DNA of 64,000 nucleotides, taken from the NCBI GenBank assembly GCA_036008175.1, contig DASYOB010000086.1, forward strand, positions 1 through 64,000, written 5' to 3'. The notes under the pieces were generated by a model, which was not told where the DNA came from, made no database searches, and saw nothing but the letters and a program-made list of their open reading frames with translations. A program made the position numbers and the translations under genes. The DNA is from DATARH01 sp036008175 (lineage in GTDB: Bacteria > Pseudomonadota > Alphaproteobacteria > ATCC43930 > CGMCC-115725). Of this stretch, positions 8,065 through 16,524 are shown piece after piece (position 1 is the first letter of the stretch; each line of letters starts with the position of its first letter).

Positions 8065-8457
8065 ATGAACCTCCTCGGCGGGCTGGGCGGCTGCGCGGCC
8101 GCCCCGGCGCCCGGATCTTCGACGTATATCGGAACCGCTCCGATCAATTGTCCCGCGGCAAGCTATCTGATGCCCGGTTCCCCGGCGCCGGTGTCTACTC
8201 GCGCTGCGCCTACGGTTATGCCAGCCACTACTGCGCCAGCCTCCGCGATACCAGCCCAAGCCCTTCCAATCGATGTGACGCCGGCCTCACCTTCGCCGAC
8301 CGTCTACAGCGGCAGCTCGATGCCGCCCCAAACCAGCCGCGCCGGGCCGCGCCGGGGGCATTATCGCCCGATCGCAGGGCATCGCCGCTACGAGGATTTG
8401 GACGAGGAGCAATTGCGGGCGCAATGGATCAACCCCCCGGTCGGCGCCGGGGAATGA
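8065..8457 (+). CDS. Small Ala/Pro-rich hypothetical protein
   Basis: Open frame of 130 residues from ATG 8065, weakly preceded by AGGG. The start MNLLGGLGGCAAAPAP could be a very short lipoprotein-like leader, then a Pro/Ala/Thr-rich middle, and a more protein-like end (RYEDLDEEQLRAQWINPP). I recognise no family. It lies in the 727-base space between the divergent PBP gene and the downstream hydrolase; without it, that interval would contain no gene. The same frame is open further upstream. The opposite-strand frame in this interval is arginine-rich and looks like a shadow. Treat as tentative. Confidence 0.3.
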   Translation: MNLLGGLGGCAAAPAPGSSTYIGTAPINCPAASYLMPGSPAPVSTRAAPTVMPATTAPASAIPAQALPIDVTPASPSPTVYSGSSMPPQTSRAGPRRGHYRPIAGHRRYEDLDEEQLRAQWINPPVGAGE

Positions 8458-8628
8458 CCGCCGGCGGAAGTTTGGCCCGCCGCCACAGCTGGCCGCGTGA
8501 CGCCCACCGCGATACGATCGCGGGCTTCGCGGCTACGGAGATCGCGCCATGGCTATCGCCTTTATGCCACTGATCGACGGCGTTGCGACGGTCGGGCGGC
8601 CGATGCCGGCGCAAGCGGTGAATTTCTG

Positions 8629-9801
8629 ATGGCCGGGCTCGGACCGCTCGACCGAAGCGTGCTGCCGGCCGGCATCCGCTCTCGCTTTGTCGACGACATC
8701 AACGGCCTGCGGGTGCACATCCTCGAAGCCGGGTTTGAGGGCGCGACCGAGCGGCCGCTGCTGCTGCTGTTGCACGGTTTCCCGGAGCTGGCGTTTTCCT
8801 GGCGGCGGGTCATGCCGGCGCTCGCCGAGGCCGGGTATCACGTGGTCGCGCCGGACCAGCGCGGCTATGGCCGCACCACCGGGTGGAGCGCCAATTATGA
8901 CGACGATCTGAGGCCGTTCCGCCTGCTCAACGCGGTGCGGGACGCGGTAGGGCTCGTCGCCGCGCTCGGCTATCGCTCGGCGGCGGGCGTGGTCGGACAC
9001 GATTTCGGCGCGTCGGTCGCGGCGTGGTGCGCGCTGGTGCGACCCGATATGTTCCGCTCGCTGGCGCTGATGAGCGCGCCCTTTGCCGGGCCGTCCGAAT
9101 TGCCCTTCGCCACCGACGGCAAGCCGCCGGAAGCGCCGACCAGCCCGACGATCCACGAGGCGCTGGCCGCGCTGCCGCGCCCGCGCAAGCATTACCAGTG
9201 GTGGTACTCGACGCGGCCGGCCAATGCCGCAATGTGGCACAGCAAACAGGGCGTCCACGATTTCCTGCGCGCCTATTTCCATCACAAGAGCGCCGACTGG
9301 AAACAGAACAAGCCGCATCGGCTCGCCGGCTGGACCGCCGCGGAGCTGGCGAAGATGCCGACCTACTACATCATGGATCTGGCCGACGACATGCCGGCGG
9401 CGGTGGCGAAGGAGATGCCGTCGCCGGCCGAGATCGCCGCGTGCCAATGGCTGCCCGACCGCGACCTCGCAGTCTATGCCGAGGAATATGGCCGCAACGG
9501 CTTCCAAGGCGGCCTCAACTGGTATCGCTCGCGCAGCGGCGGCGCGTTCGAATCCGAGCTGCAATTGTTTTGCGGCCGCACCATCGACGTGCCGTCGATC
9601 TTCATCTCGGGCAACAGCGATTGGGGCGTCTATCAGCGCCCGGGCGCGGTCGAGCGCATGCAGGAGGCCGCGTGCACCAACATGGTCGGCTGCCACCTGC
9701 TAGACGGCGCCGGCCATTGGGTGCAGCAGGAGCAGCCGGAGAAGGTCTGCGAATTGCTGCTCGGGTTTCTGGGGCAGAATGCACGGGCAGCCGTGGGCTA
9801 G
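8629..9801 (+). CDS. Alpha/beta hydrolase, epoxide hydrolase-like
   Basis: 390 residues from ATG 8629. Alpha/beta hydrolase fold with oxyanion-hole HGFP (49-52), DQRGYGRT after strand 4, the nucleophile elbow VVGHDFGAS with D125 as nucleophile (the Asp is characteristic of epoxide hydrolases and haloalkane dehalogenases), and a C-terminal catalytic His in GAGHWVQQEQPE. The long cap domain (~150-290) includes Trp/Tyr-rich segments that could supply the lid tyrosines. Predicted cytosolic. It opens epoxides or cleaves related esters; substrate unknown. A second, shorter paralogue lies at 25111-26100. The TAG stop is shared as CTAG with convergent queE. Confidence 0.85.
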   Translation: MAGLGPLDRSVLPAGIRSRFVDDINGLRVHILEAGFEGATERPLLLLLHGFPELAFSWRRVMPALAEAGYHVVAPDQRGYGRTTGWSANYDDDLRPFRLLNAVRDAVGLVAALGYRSAAGVVGHDFGASVAAWCALVRPDMFRSLALMSAPFAGPSELPFATDGKPPEAPTSPTIHEALAALPRPRKHYQWWYSTRPANAAMWHSKQGVHDFLRAYFHHKSADWKQNKPHRLAGWTAAELAKMPTYYIMDLADDMPAAVAKEMPSPAEIAACQWLPDRDLAVYAEEYGRNGFQGGLNWYRSRSGGAFESELQLFCGRTIDVPSIFISGNSDWGVYQRPGAVERMQEAACTNMVGCHLLDGAGHWVQQEQPEKVCELLLGFLGQNARAAVG

Positions 9802-10430
9802 CGGACGCCTGTCACTTTGTGGGTCTGCAGGCTCAACTGCCATTGCGGGTGGGCGAGGCAGAAGCGGATCGCCCACTTGTTGTTGCCGGCGCGGTCGGGG
9901 CCGTCCATCGGCTGCACCGAGAAGCGGCGGAAATCGAGACCGGCGAATTGGAGCGGGTCGAGCCCCGGCTGCGGCACGACCACCTTCAATTCGTCGCCCG
10001 CGGTGACGACGAGGTCGGCGCCGGTCTTTGGGCTGACGCAGACCCAGTCGATCCCGGGTGGCGGCAGGATCGTGCCGTTGGTCTCGATCGCGATCTCGAA
10101 GCCGCGGCGGTGCAAGGCGTCGATCAACGGCGGGTCGAGCTGCAACAACGGCTCGCCGCCGGTGCAGACGACAAAGCGATTGCCCGCACCTTCCGGCCAT
10201 AGCGACGCGATGCGGTCGGCGAGCGCGGCGGCATCGGGGTAGCGGCCGCCCTCGCTGCCATCCATGCCGACAAAATCGGTATCGCAGAAATTGCAGACGG
10301 CGTCGGCGCGGTCCGCCTCGCGGCCCGACCACAGATTGCAACCGGCAAAGCGGCAGAACACCGAGGGGCGCCCCGTTTGCGCGCCCTCGCCCTGCAAGGT
10401 GTAGAAGATCTCCTTGACCGCGTAGGTCAT
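9798..10430 (-). CDS. queE: 7-carboxy-7-deazaguanine synthase QueE
   Basis: 210-residue radical SAM enzyme that contracts the ring of 6-carboxytetrahydropterin to 7-carboxy-7-deazaguanine in queuosine/preQ0 synthesis. The N-terminus KEIFYTLQGEGAQTGRPSVF is typical; the cluster-binding cysteines are C31, C46 and C49, a C-x14-C-x2-C motif used by one QueE clade instead of CxxxCxxC. VVCTGGEPLLQ (SAM-binding GGE) follows. The C-terminus WQLSLQTHKVTGVR is standard. It follows queC on the same strand with a palindromic element between, so the two are probably one transcript. Confidence 0.92.
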   Translation of the reverse strand: MTYAVKEIFYTLQGEGAQTGRPSVFCRFAGCNLWSGREADRADAVCNFCDTDFVGMDGSEGGRYPDAAALADRIASLWPEGAGNRFVVCTGGEPLLQLDPPLIDALHRRGFEIAIETNGTILPPPGIDWVCVSPKTGADLVVTAGDELKVVVPQPGLDPLQFAGLDFRRFSVQPMDGPDRAGNNKWAIRFCLAHPQWQLSLQTHKVTGVR

Positions 10431-10447
10431 TTACCTGCGACCAAAGC

Positions 10448-10552
10448 CGTCATTCCGGGGCGCCGCACCAAGCCGCGAACCCGGAATCCATATTCCAGAG
10501 GCCTGTGCTCATGGATTCCGGGCCTCGCCCTCCGGGCGATCCCGGAATGACG
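10448..10552. repeat. Dispersed palindromic element, CGTCATTCCGGG type, overlapping queC 3' end
   Basis: A ~105-base element bounded by perfect 12-base inverted ends, CGTCATTCCGGG at 10448-10459 and CCCGGAATGACG at 10541-10552, with inner inverted segments (ACCCGGAATCCAT / ATGGATTCCGGG). From memory this is one of the commonest dispersed intergenic palindromes of Bradyrhizobium-like genomes. It lies between queC and queE and encodes the last ~14 codons and stop of queC, so insertion has rewritten that protein's tail. Confidence 0.8.
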
Positions 10553-11312
10553 ATTGATGCGTGAAGGCCTCCCAGCCGTTGCGGCGCAGCTCGCAGGCCG
10601 GACACGCGCCGCAGCCATAGCCCCAATCGTGGCGGTGCTCGCGGTCGCCGTGGTAGCAGCTGTGGCTCTCCTCGCGGATCAGCTCGACGAGCGCCATGCC
10701 GCCCAGTTCGCGCGCCAGCATCCAGGTCGCCGCCTTGTCGCGCCACATCAGGGGCGTGTGGATCACGCAGCGGCGGTCCATGCCGAGCGACAACGTCGCC
10801 TGCAACGCCTTCAAGGTGTCGTCGCGGCAATCGGGATAGCCCGAATAATCGGTCTCGCACATGCCGCCGATGAGGTGCTTCAGGCCGCGGCGATAACCGA
10901 TCGCGGCGGCAAAGGTGAAGAACAACAGGTTGCGGCCGGGGACGAAGGTGTTCGGCAACCCGCTCTCTTCGAAGGCGACCGCGCTGTCGCGGGTCAGCGC
11001 GGTGTCGCTGATCTGCCCGAGCACCGACAGATCGACCACGTGGTCGTCGCCGAGCCTGGCGCCCCAGTCCGGGAACTCGCGGCGCAGCCGGTCGATGATC
11101 CGCTCGCGGCATTCCATCTCGACCCGGTGCCGCTGGCCGTAATCGAAGCCGATCGTCTCGACCGCGCGAAAGCGGGCGAGCGCCCAGGCGAGGCAGGTCG
11201 TCGAATCCTGCCCGCCGGAAAACAAGACCAGGGCCGCCCCCTCCCTTCCCTCCCCCGCTCGTGGCGGAGGGTTCGGGTGGGGGTTTGCGTAACCGTCGCC
11301 GCGTACCGGCAT
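10509..11312 (-). CDS. queC: 7-cyano-7-deazaguanine synthase QueC, both termini repeat-derived
   Basis: 267-residue ATP-dependent ligase converting 7-carboxy-7-deazaguanine to preQ0. The PP-loop SGGQDSTTC is at 32-40, FVPGRNLLFFTFAAA is conserved, and a zinc-binding Cys cluster (CYHGDREH...GYGCGACPAC, ~219-241) is near the end. Two oddities: residues ~10-25 (NPHPNPPPRAGEGREG) are encoded by a CTCCC/GGGAG palindrome, and the last ~14 (SFRDRPEGEARNP) come from the CATTCCGGG element. There is no standard in-frame start after the N-terminal repeat and before the PP-loop except a TTG very close to it, so the repeat-coded leader is probably translated. The catalytic core is intact. Confidence 0.9.
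   Translation of the reverse strand: MPVRGDGYANPHPNPPPRAGEGREGAALVLFSGGQDSTTCLAWALARFRAVETIGFDYGQRHRVEMECRERIIDRLRREFPDWGARLGDDHVVDLSVLGQISDTALTRDSAVAFEESGLPNTFVPGRNLLFFTFAAAIGYRRGLKHLIGGMCETDYSGYPDCRDDTLKALQATLSLGMDRRCVIHTPLMWRDKAATWMLARELGGMALVELIREESHSCYHGDREHRHDWGYGCGACPACELRRNGWEAFTHQSSFRDRPEGEARNP
11246..11273. repeat. Short palindrome CCCTCCCCCGC/GCGGAGGG within queC start region
   Basis: CCCTCCCCCGC at 11248-11258, a TCGTG-type loop, and GCGGAGGG at 11264-11271. It is the diverged cousin of the CCCTCTCCC/GGGAGAGGG hairpins found downstream of the CmcJ-like gene, the DUF1993 gene and gltA in this window. Here it lies inside the reading frame of queC and encodes the NPPPRAGEG-type stretch. 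Confidence 0.6.
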
Positions 11313-11495
11313 CGCACCGCCTAAAAATCTCGAATTCGATGCAACCGAGATAGGCGCATCGGCGCACCCGACAAAGGGGTTCCCGAAACCTTCATCGCCG
11401 CGACGCCGATCGGCAACAAATCCGCGATCCGGGTGTCATCCGGCGTGGCTAGCGTCGACGGGCGTCTCAACCAAAACTACCTATAGAGGGGACCC

Positions 11496-13439
11496 ATGTT
11501 GGGCAATCTGTCCACGACCGCCGCGCCGTGGCGCTGGCGTACGCTTGCAGTCTCGGCACTCGCGCTCTGCGCCATGGGAGGCGCGGTCGCCGCCGATCCC
11601 GATCATGACGAAGGAAAGGGCGTCAAGACCGAAACGCCGATCAAGCACCTGATCGTCGTGATCGGCGAGAACCGGACCTTCGATCACGTTTTCGGCACCT
11701 ACAAACCAAAGCCGAGCCAATCAATCCTCAACCTGCTGTCGGAGGGAATCATCCAGGCGAACGGTTCGCCCGGGCCGAATTTCATGGCCGCCAGGCAGTT
11801 CACCACCGGGCCGGAGTCGAGCTATTACATCGGGGTCGCCGTCACACAGAAGATACCCTATTCGGTCCTGCCGGCGCCGACGCTGCATAACGCACCGAAC
11901 AAGCCGAGCCCGACCTCGCCGCCGGTCACCGGCCTGTCGCAAGCCCAGCTGGCGGCAATCGAGCCGTCGCTGGAGCCCGATGATTTGTTCCTGCTCACCA
12001 CCGGCGCCACCGGCGAGGCTGGGACGAGCGGGCCCGATCCCCGTATCACCAACGACTCCAGCTTGCCGAACGGGCCGTTTCAGCTGACCGGTCCGAATCT
12101 GCCCTACGATTCCTACACCGGCGACACGACGCATCGGTTTTACCAGGCGTGGCAGCAATCGGATTGCAACATCGCCAATGCGAGCCCGGCCAACCCGGTC
12201 GGCTGCCTCAATGACCTCTTTCCGTTTGTGATCACGACCTATGCCGGCGCCAAAGACGAGGGCGGCGGCACCTCGATGGCGTTCTACAACATGCAGACCG
12301 ACGACGCGCCGCTGTTCAAGAAACTCGCGGACGAATACACGATCAGCGACAACTATCATCAGCCGGGGATGGGCGGAACCGGCATCCAGCATGTGTTTCT
12401 GGGCAGCGGCGACGACATCTTCTGGAGCGACGGGCTAGGCGACCCGGCCGTGCCGCCCGCAGCAGTGATCGCGAATCCGAACCCGCAGCCGACCACAAAC
12501 AACCATTACACGCTGGACGGAAACTTTAGCGATTGCAGCAACACGCTGAACCCGGGTATCGCGCCGATCATCAGCTATCTAGGCACCTTGCCTTACGAGG
12601 TCGCTCCCAATTGCGCGGCCGGGCACTACTACTATCTCAACAACACCAACCCCGGCTTCCTGCCCAACGGCGTGGTCGATACCGCCGGCGCCGCGACAGG
12701 TGCGTCGATCCCGCCGAGCAGCGTTCGCACGATCGGCGACGCCCTCAACGACAAGAAGATCAGCTGGGCCTATTACGGCGGCGCCTACAACGCGGCGGTA
12801 AACCTGGCGAACGGCTCGACCAACCCGGCCGATGCGGTCGGCGCGGCGTATTGCAACATCTGCAATTTCGAGTCCTACGCCAGCTCGATCATGGGCAATA
12901 CCGCTCAGCGGCAGACGCACATAAAGGATGCGACCGACTTCTTCGCCGCGGTCAGCAACGGCACGTTGCCCTCAGTTTCCTTCGTCAAGCCCGACGGTCT
13001 GCTCGACGGCCATCCGGCGAGCTCGAAGCTCGACCTCTACGAGGGCATGCTGGAAAAGATCCTGGATACGCTCGAGCAGAACCCGAAGCTAAAGGCGGAA
13101 ACCGCGATCTTCATCACCTTCGATGAGGGCGGCGGCTACTACGATTCGGGCTATATCCAGCCGCTCGACTTCTTCGGCGACGGGCCGCGCATCCCGATGA
13201 TCGTCGTGTCGCCGTTTTCGCACGGCGGCAAGGTGTCGCACAGCTACACCGACCACGTCTCAATCCTGAAGTTCATCGAGCGCAATTGGGGCCTGTCGCC
13301 GCTGACCTCGCGCAGCCGTGACAATTTCCCGAACCCGACCACCGGCCGCGACAACCCCTATGTGCCGACCAACAGTCCGGCGATCGGCGATCTGTTCGAT
13401 ATGTTCAACTTCGGGTCCGGCGACGAGGATCACTCCTAA
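11496..13439 (+). CDS. Secreted phosphoesterase family protein (phospholipase C / acid phosphatase AcpA-like)
   Basis: 647 residues, with GAGGGG four bases before the ATG. An N-terminal signal peptide (hydrophobic ~18-32, cleavage near AVA-ADP) directs export. The mature protein starts the PF04185 phosphoesterase domain with IKHLIVVIGENRTFDHVFGTY, whose ENRTFDH holds the metal/nucleophile region; YHQPGMGGTG and FITFDEGGGYYD (with metal-binding Asp) and VSPFSHGGKVSHSYTDH (metal-binding His) are further conserved blocks. Members hydrolyse phosphodiesters or phosphomonoesters in the periplasm or outside the cell. It is a single-gene unit: divergent from queC, ended by a strong terminator at 13462. 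A role in phosphate scavenging is inference. Confidence 0.88.
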   Translation: MLGNLSTTAAPWRWRTLAVSALALCAMGGAVAADPDHDEGKGVKTETPIKHLIVVIGENRTFDHVFGTYKPKPSQSILNLLSEGIIQANGSPGPNFMAARQFTTGPESSYYIGVAVTQKIPYSVLPAPTLHNAPNKPSPTSPPVTGLSQAQLAAIEPSLEPDDLFLLTTGATGEAGTSGPDPRITNDSSLPNGPFQLTGPNLPYDSYTGDTTHRFYQAWQQSDCNIANASPANPVGCLNDLFPFVITTYAGAKDEGGGTSMAFYNMQTDDAPLFKKLADEYTISDNYHQPGMGGTGIQHVFLGSGDDIFWSDGLGDPAVPPAAVIANPNPQPTTNNHYTLDGNFSDCSNTLNPGIAPIISYLGTLPYEVAPNCAAGHYYYLNNTNPGFLPNGVVDTAGAATGASIPPSSVRTIGDALNDKKISWAYYGGAYNAAVNLANGSTNPADAVGAAYCNICNFESYASSIMGNTAQRQTHIKDATDFFAAVSNGTLPSVSFVKPDGLLDGHPASSKLDLYEGMLEKILDTLEQNPKLKAETAIFITFDEGGGYYDSGYIQPLDFFGDGPRIPMIVVSPFSHGGKVSHSYTDHVSILKFIERNWGLSPLTSRSRDNFPNPTTGRDNPYVPTNSPAIGDLFDMFNFGSGDEDHS

Positions 13440-13461
13440 CCCCCTGAGTGGTCTGCCAGAC

Positions 13462-13494
13462 AGCAGCCCGGGAAATCCCGGGCTGCTTTTTTTT
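13462..13494 (+). terminator. Strong intrinsic terminator of the phosphoesterase gene
   Basis: Perfect 11-bp stem AGCAGCCCGGG / CCCGGGCTGCT (13462-13472 and 13477-13487) with an AAAT loop, followed by eight T residues (13487-13494). It lies 22 bases after the stop codon. Confidence 0.95.
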
Positions 13495-13590
13495 CGCATC
13501 CCGGTGCAGGCGCGCAGACCGGCCAACGAGCCTTCCCCCCGCGCGTCGATCGACAAACCTGAATTCTGATCGCGGTCCCGGTGGCACCAA

Positions 13591-14385
13591 TCACGCGGTC
13601 GGCACCGTTCCACCATCGATGAGGTACTCAGTGCCGGTGATCGAAGCGGCGCGCGGCGACACAAGGAATGTGACGAGATCGGCGACTTCGCTAGGCCTCG
13701 CTGGGCGTCCGATTGGAATGCCTCCAAGCGAGTCCATCACGATCTTGCGGCCGCCTTCGTAGTCGGTGCCGTTCTGGTGCGCAATCTTCTCGACGAAGCC
13801 GACCGCTCCATCCGTCTCGACCCAGCCCGGCGAAACACGGACGACGCGGACGCCCTTCGGGCTCACCTCTTTCGATAAAGCCTTGCTGTAGTTGGCGAGC
13901 GCTGCCTTCGCGGCTGCGTAGGCGATCGAGGCCTCAGCCAGCGGCAATTGCCGCATAATCGACGTGACATGCACGATCACACCAGACTTCTGATCGAGCA
14001 TCTTGGGCAGGAGGGCGCGATCCAGCCGGACGGCAGGAAACAGATTGAGATCGAGCGCGCGTTGCCATTCGCCGTCGTCGAGCACGGCAAAGCCGCCGGG
14101 AGGAGCCGAAGAGCCACCCACGACGTGGACGATGATGTCGATCCCGCCAAGCCGCTCGATCACGGCATCCGCGACGGCAGCACAGCCCTCGGCTGTAGTG
14201 ATATCAGCAGCCACGAATAGGTCCGGCGGCTTATGATCGTGGGGAGGCGTCCGCGCGGTGATCAGAACGGTTGCACCTCCTTCACGCAGGCGGGCGGCAA
14301 CTGCCTCGCCGATGCCCTTTGTCCCGCCTGTAACCAATGCCCGGCAGCTGTCGAGTTCAAGTTTATCGCTCATCGGTGTCACCAT
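13591..14385 (-). CDS. SDR family oxidoreductase
   Basis: 264-residue short-chain dehydrogenase/reductase. The cofactor loop TGGTKGIGEAVA (about 19-30) is the classical TGxxxGxG; the NAG-equivalent is VHVVGGSS, the catalytic Ser is in VHVTSIMRQ, and the active-site YxxxK is Y-A-A-A-K in SIAYAAAKAAL. The C-terminus ends IDGGTVPTA, the usual cofactor-closing tail. Start could be 14385 (MVTPMSDK) or 14373 (MSDK). It is divergent from an HxlR-type regulator 50 bases away, an arrangement typical of oxidoreductases induced by reactive aldehydes or quinones; the substrate is unknown. Confidence 0.87.
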   Translation of the reverse strand: MVTPMSDKLELDSCRALVTGGTKGIGEAVAARLREGGATVLITARTPPHDHKPPDLFVAADITTAEGCAAVADAVIERLGGIDIIVHVVGGSSAPPGGFAVLDDGEWQRALDLNLFPAVRLDRALLPKMLDQKSGVIVHVTSIMRQLPLAEASIAYAAAKAALANYSKALSKEVSPKGVRVVRVSPGWVETDGAVGFVEKIAHQNGTDYEGGRKIVMDSLGGIPIGRPARPSEVADLVTFLVSPRAASITGTEYLIDGGTVPTA

Positions 14386-14435
14386 CTCGCATCTCGGTTG
14401 CGGCGATGGCTCTGATGTGCTCCTATACTCCGATT

Positions 14436-14804
14436 ATGACAAGAACTGATAGAAAAGTAGGGTACTCACCCACAGGTAAGTTGGAGGACGTGACGCCGGA
14501 TATGGCGGCGTCCGGGATCGAAGCAGCGTTTCGTATGCTCGAAGGGCGATGGAAGATGGTGATCATCGCTCATCTGTTTGATCGGTCAGTGCTCCGGTTT
14601 TCCGAGCTGGAGCGTGCGATTCCCGGGGTTTCGCAAAAGATGCTGATCCAGCAGCTGCGCGAGCTGGAGCGCGACGGGATCGTTGAGCGAACGGTGTATC
14701 CGCAGGTGCCGCCGAAGGTTGAATACCGTCTGACCGAATGGGGTCAGGCGATGTGCCCCGCCCTCGACTCGCTGCTCGAATGGGCTGCGGCGCGTCCGAC
14801 TTGA
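14436..14804 (+). CDS. HxlR-family winged-helix transcriptional regulator
   Basis: 122 residues from ATG 14436. HxlR domain: FRMLEGRWKMVIIAHLFD (helix 1), RFSELERAIPGVSQKMLIQQ (recognition region), LRELERDGIVERTVYPQVPPKVEYRLTEWG (wing), all highly characteristic. There is no cysteine in the N-terminal region as in the redox-sensing YodB/HypR group, so the signal may be a small ligand. It is divergently oriented to the SDR gene with a ~50-base shared promoter region; a TATACT at 14424-14429 is a possible -10 very near the start codon. It most likely controls the SDR gene and itself. Confidence 0.88.
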   Translation: MTRTDRKVGYSPTGKLEDVTPDMAASGIEAAFRMLEGRWKMVIIAHLFDRSVLRFSELERAIPGVSQKMLIQQLRELERDGIVERTVYPQVPPKVEYRLTEWGQAMCPALDSLLEWAAARPT

Positions 14805-14933
14805 ACGATGATCCTGGCTCTCCTTTCGTCAATCGCAATCGGCCCCGATCTGAGCATGCGTGGTCTTCTGTGGGGACAGGTCAAACCGGCGCTGGCGCTG
14901 CTATAGTCGGATATTGCTGTCGTCGGAGGTGAT

Positions 14934-16424
14934 ATGCCCGCGGTTAAATCGAACGAAAACCCCTATCGCGCGCTCGGCGTGCACCCGTTCATCAATTGCT
15001 GCAGCGTGCGCACGATGCATGGCGGCAGCTTGATGCTGCCCGAGGTGCGCGCGGCGATGGACGCGGCCTCGCGGCAATTCGTCAATCTCGACGAATTGAT
15101 GGACGCAGCCGGGCAGCGCATCGCCGAACTGACCGGCGCCGAATGGGGCATCGTCACCTGCGGCAGCGCCGCCGCGGTCGCGCTCGGCACCGCCGCCTGC
15201 GTCGCCGGCAACGATCCCGCGAGGATGCTGCGCCTGCCTTTCACCGAAGGCATGGTCAACCGCGTCATCATCCCGAAGAAGCAGCGCTTCGCCTACGATC
15301 AGGCCGTCCGGATGATCGGCTGCCACATCGTCGAGATCGACACTCGCGCCGAGCTCGACAAGGCGCTCGGAGAACCGGTGGCGATGGTGGTCCTGCTCGG
15401 CAAGCAGGAGCACCTGACCGAGGTGCGGCTCGAGGAATTCGCCGCGGTCTGTCGGCCGCGCGGCATTCCGATCCTGGTCGATGCCGCCTCCGAGCATCTC
15501 GAGCGCCCGAGTCCATGGCTACAACGTGGCGCCGATCTCGTCGTCTACAGCGGCGGCAAGTTCCTGCGCGGTCCGCAGACCAGCGGACTCCTCCTCGGCA
15601 ACAAGCGGCTGTGCCAGGCGGCCTGGCGCAACGCCTCGCCGCATCAGGCGCTGGGCCGGCCGATGAAGGTGTCGAAGGAGGACATCATCGGCGTCGTGAC
15701 CGCGGTCGAATCCTGGTTCGGCGGGCGCGACCGCGTCGCCGAGCGGCAGCAATGGTACGATGACTGCCGGGTTATCGCCGACCGGGTCGCGACAATCCCC
15801 GGCGCCACAGGCGAGATCGTCGAGCCGCAGGGCGTCGATCGCGTGCCGCGGCTCAAGATCACCTGGGACCGCGACAAATACCCGCTCAATGGGCTCGGTC
15901 TGCGCAACCGCGTGCTCGACGGCGAGCCGCGCGTCATGCTCGACGACAATTCCGCGACCGAGAACTCGATCGCGGTCGACCCCTTCCAGTTGCAGCCCGG
16001 CGAGGCGGCCCAGGTCGGCGATGCGGTCGTCGCCGCCTTGCTGATCTCGGCCCAGGCCGAGCCGGTGCAGGCGCGTCCGCCGGCCTTGAAGATCGCCGGC
16101 GACTGGGAGCTGCGCGTCGCCTTCATGCAGGGCGAGCGCACCCATCGCCTGAGCCTCAAGCAACAGGGCAGCGAACTCGCCGGCCACCAGCGCTCGACCC
16201 TGTTCGACGGGCCGGTCACCGGCGCGCTCGAAGCCGATCTGATCCGCTTCAGCTTTGGCGGGCGGTACGAGGCCAGCAACCTCTCCTACCTGTTCGAGGG
16301 AAAGCTGCGCGACGGCGCGATGTCCGGCACGGTCCATCTCGGCGCCGCCAGCGACCAGAACAGCGGCATCGTCAACAAGAGCCAGTTCGGGTCCGGCGAA
16401 TGGGAGGCCCGCCGGGTGGCCTGA
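14934..16424 (+). CDS. SelA-like PLP-dependent enzyme with extra C-terminal beta-rich domain
   Basis: 496 residues, preceded by GGAGGTGAT. The first ~375 residues are a fold-type I PLP enzyme of the SelA/D-glucosaminate-6-phosphate ammonia-lyase group: HPFINCCSVRTMHGGSLM near the start, VTCGSAAAVALGTAA (cofactor phosphate site), LVDAASE (Asp to pyridine N), and K209 in VYSGGKFLRGPQTSGLLLG as Schiff-base lysine. True SelA serves selenocysteine synthesis, but no selB, selD or tRNA-Sec is nearby, so this is more likely a lyase or transaminase of unknown substrate. Residues ~383-496 form an appended region (GDWELRVAFMQGERTHRLSL, SGTVHLG) that looks beta-rich and is not part of the core. Confidence 0.82.
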   Translation: MPAVKSNENPYRALGVHPFINCCSVRTMHGGSLMLPEVRAAMDAASRQFVNLDELMDAAGQRIAELTGAEWGIVTCGSAAAVALGTAACVAGNDPARMLRLPFTEGMVNRVIIPKKQRFAYDQAVRMIGCHIVEIDTRAELDKALGEPVAMVVLLGKQEHLTEVRLEEFAAVCRPRGIPILVDAASEHLERPSPWLQRGADLVVYSGGKFLRGPQTSGLLLGNKRLCQAAWRNASPHQALGRPMKVSKEDIIGVVTAVESWFGGRDRVAERQQWYDDCRVIADRVATIPGATGEIVEPQGVDRVPRLKITWDRDKYPLNGLGLRNRVLDGEPRVMLDDNSATENSIAVDPFQLQPGEAAQVGDAVVAALLISAQAEPVQARPPALKIAGDWELRVAFMQGERTHRLSLKQQGSELAGHQRSTLFDGPVTGALEADLIRFSFGGRYEASNLSYLFEGKLRDGAMSGTVHLGAASDQNSGIVNKSQFGSGEWEARRVA

Positions 16425-16524
16425 ACCGCCCAGGTGGCGCGCCGGCGGTCGCCATTAGCGCGGTCTTAACCAAACTTCGGCAAGAAAGGAGCGAACTGGC
16501 CGCATATCCGGGACGGCGATACCG

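Noticed and set aside
7902..8147. 82-residue N-terminal extension of the PBP frame
   Set aside because: Low-complexity, no homology, and it places unrelated sequence before the normal short cytoplasmic tail and membrane anchor.
9024..10202. 392-residue plus-strand frame over the hydrolase end and queE
   Set aside because: Shadow of two real genes in other frames, Arg/Ala-rich.
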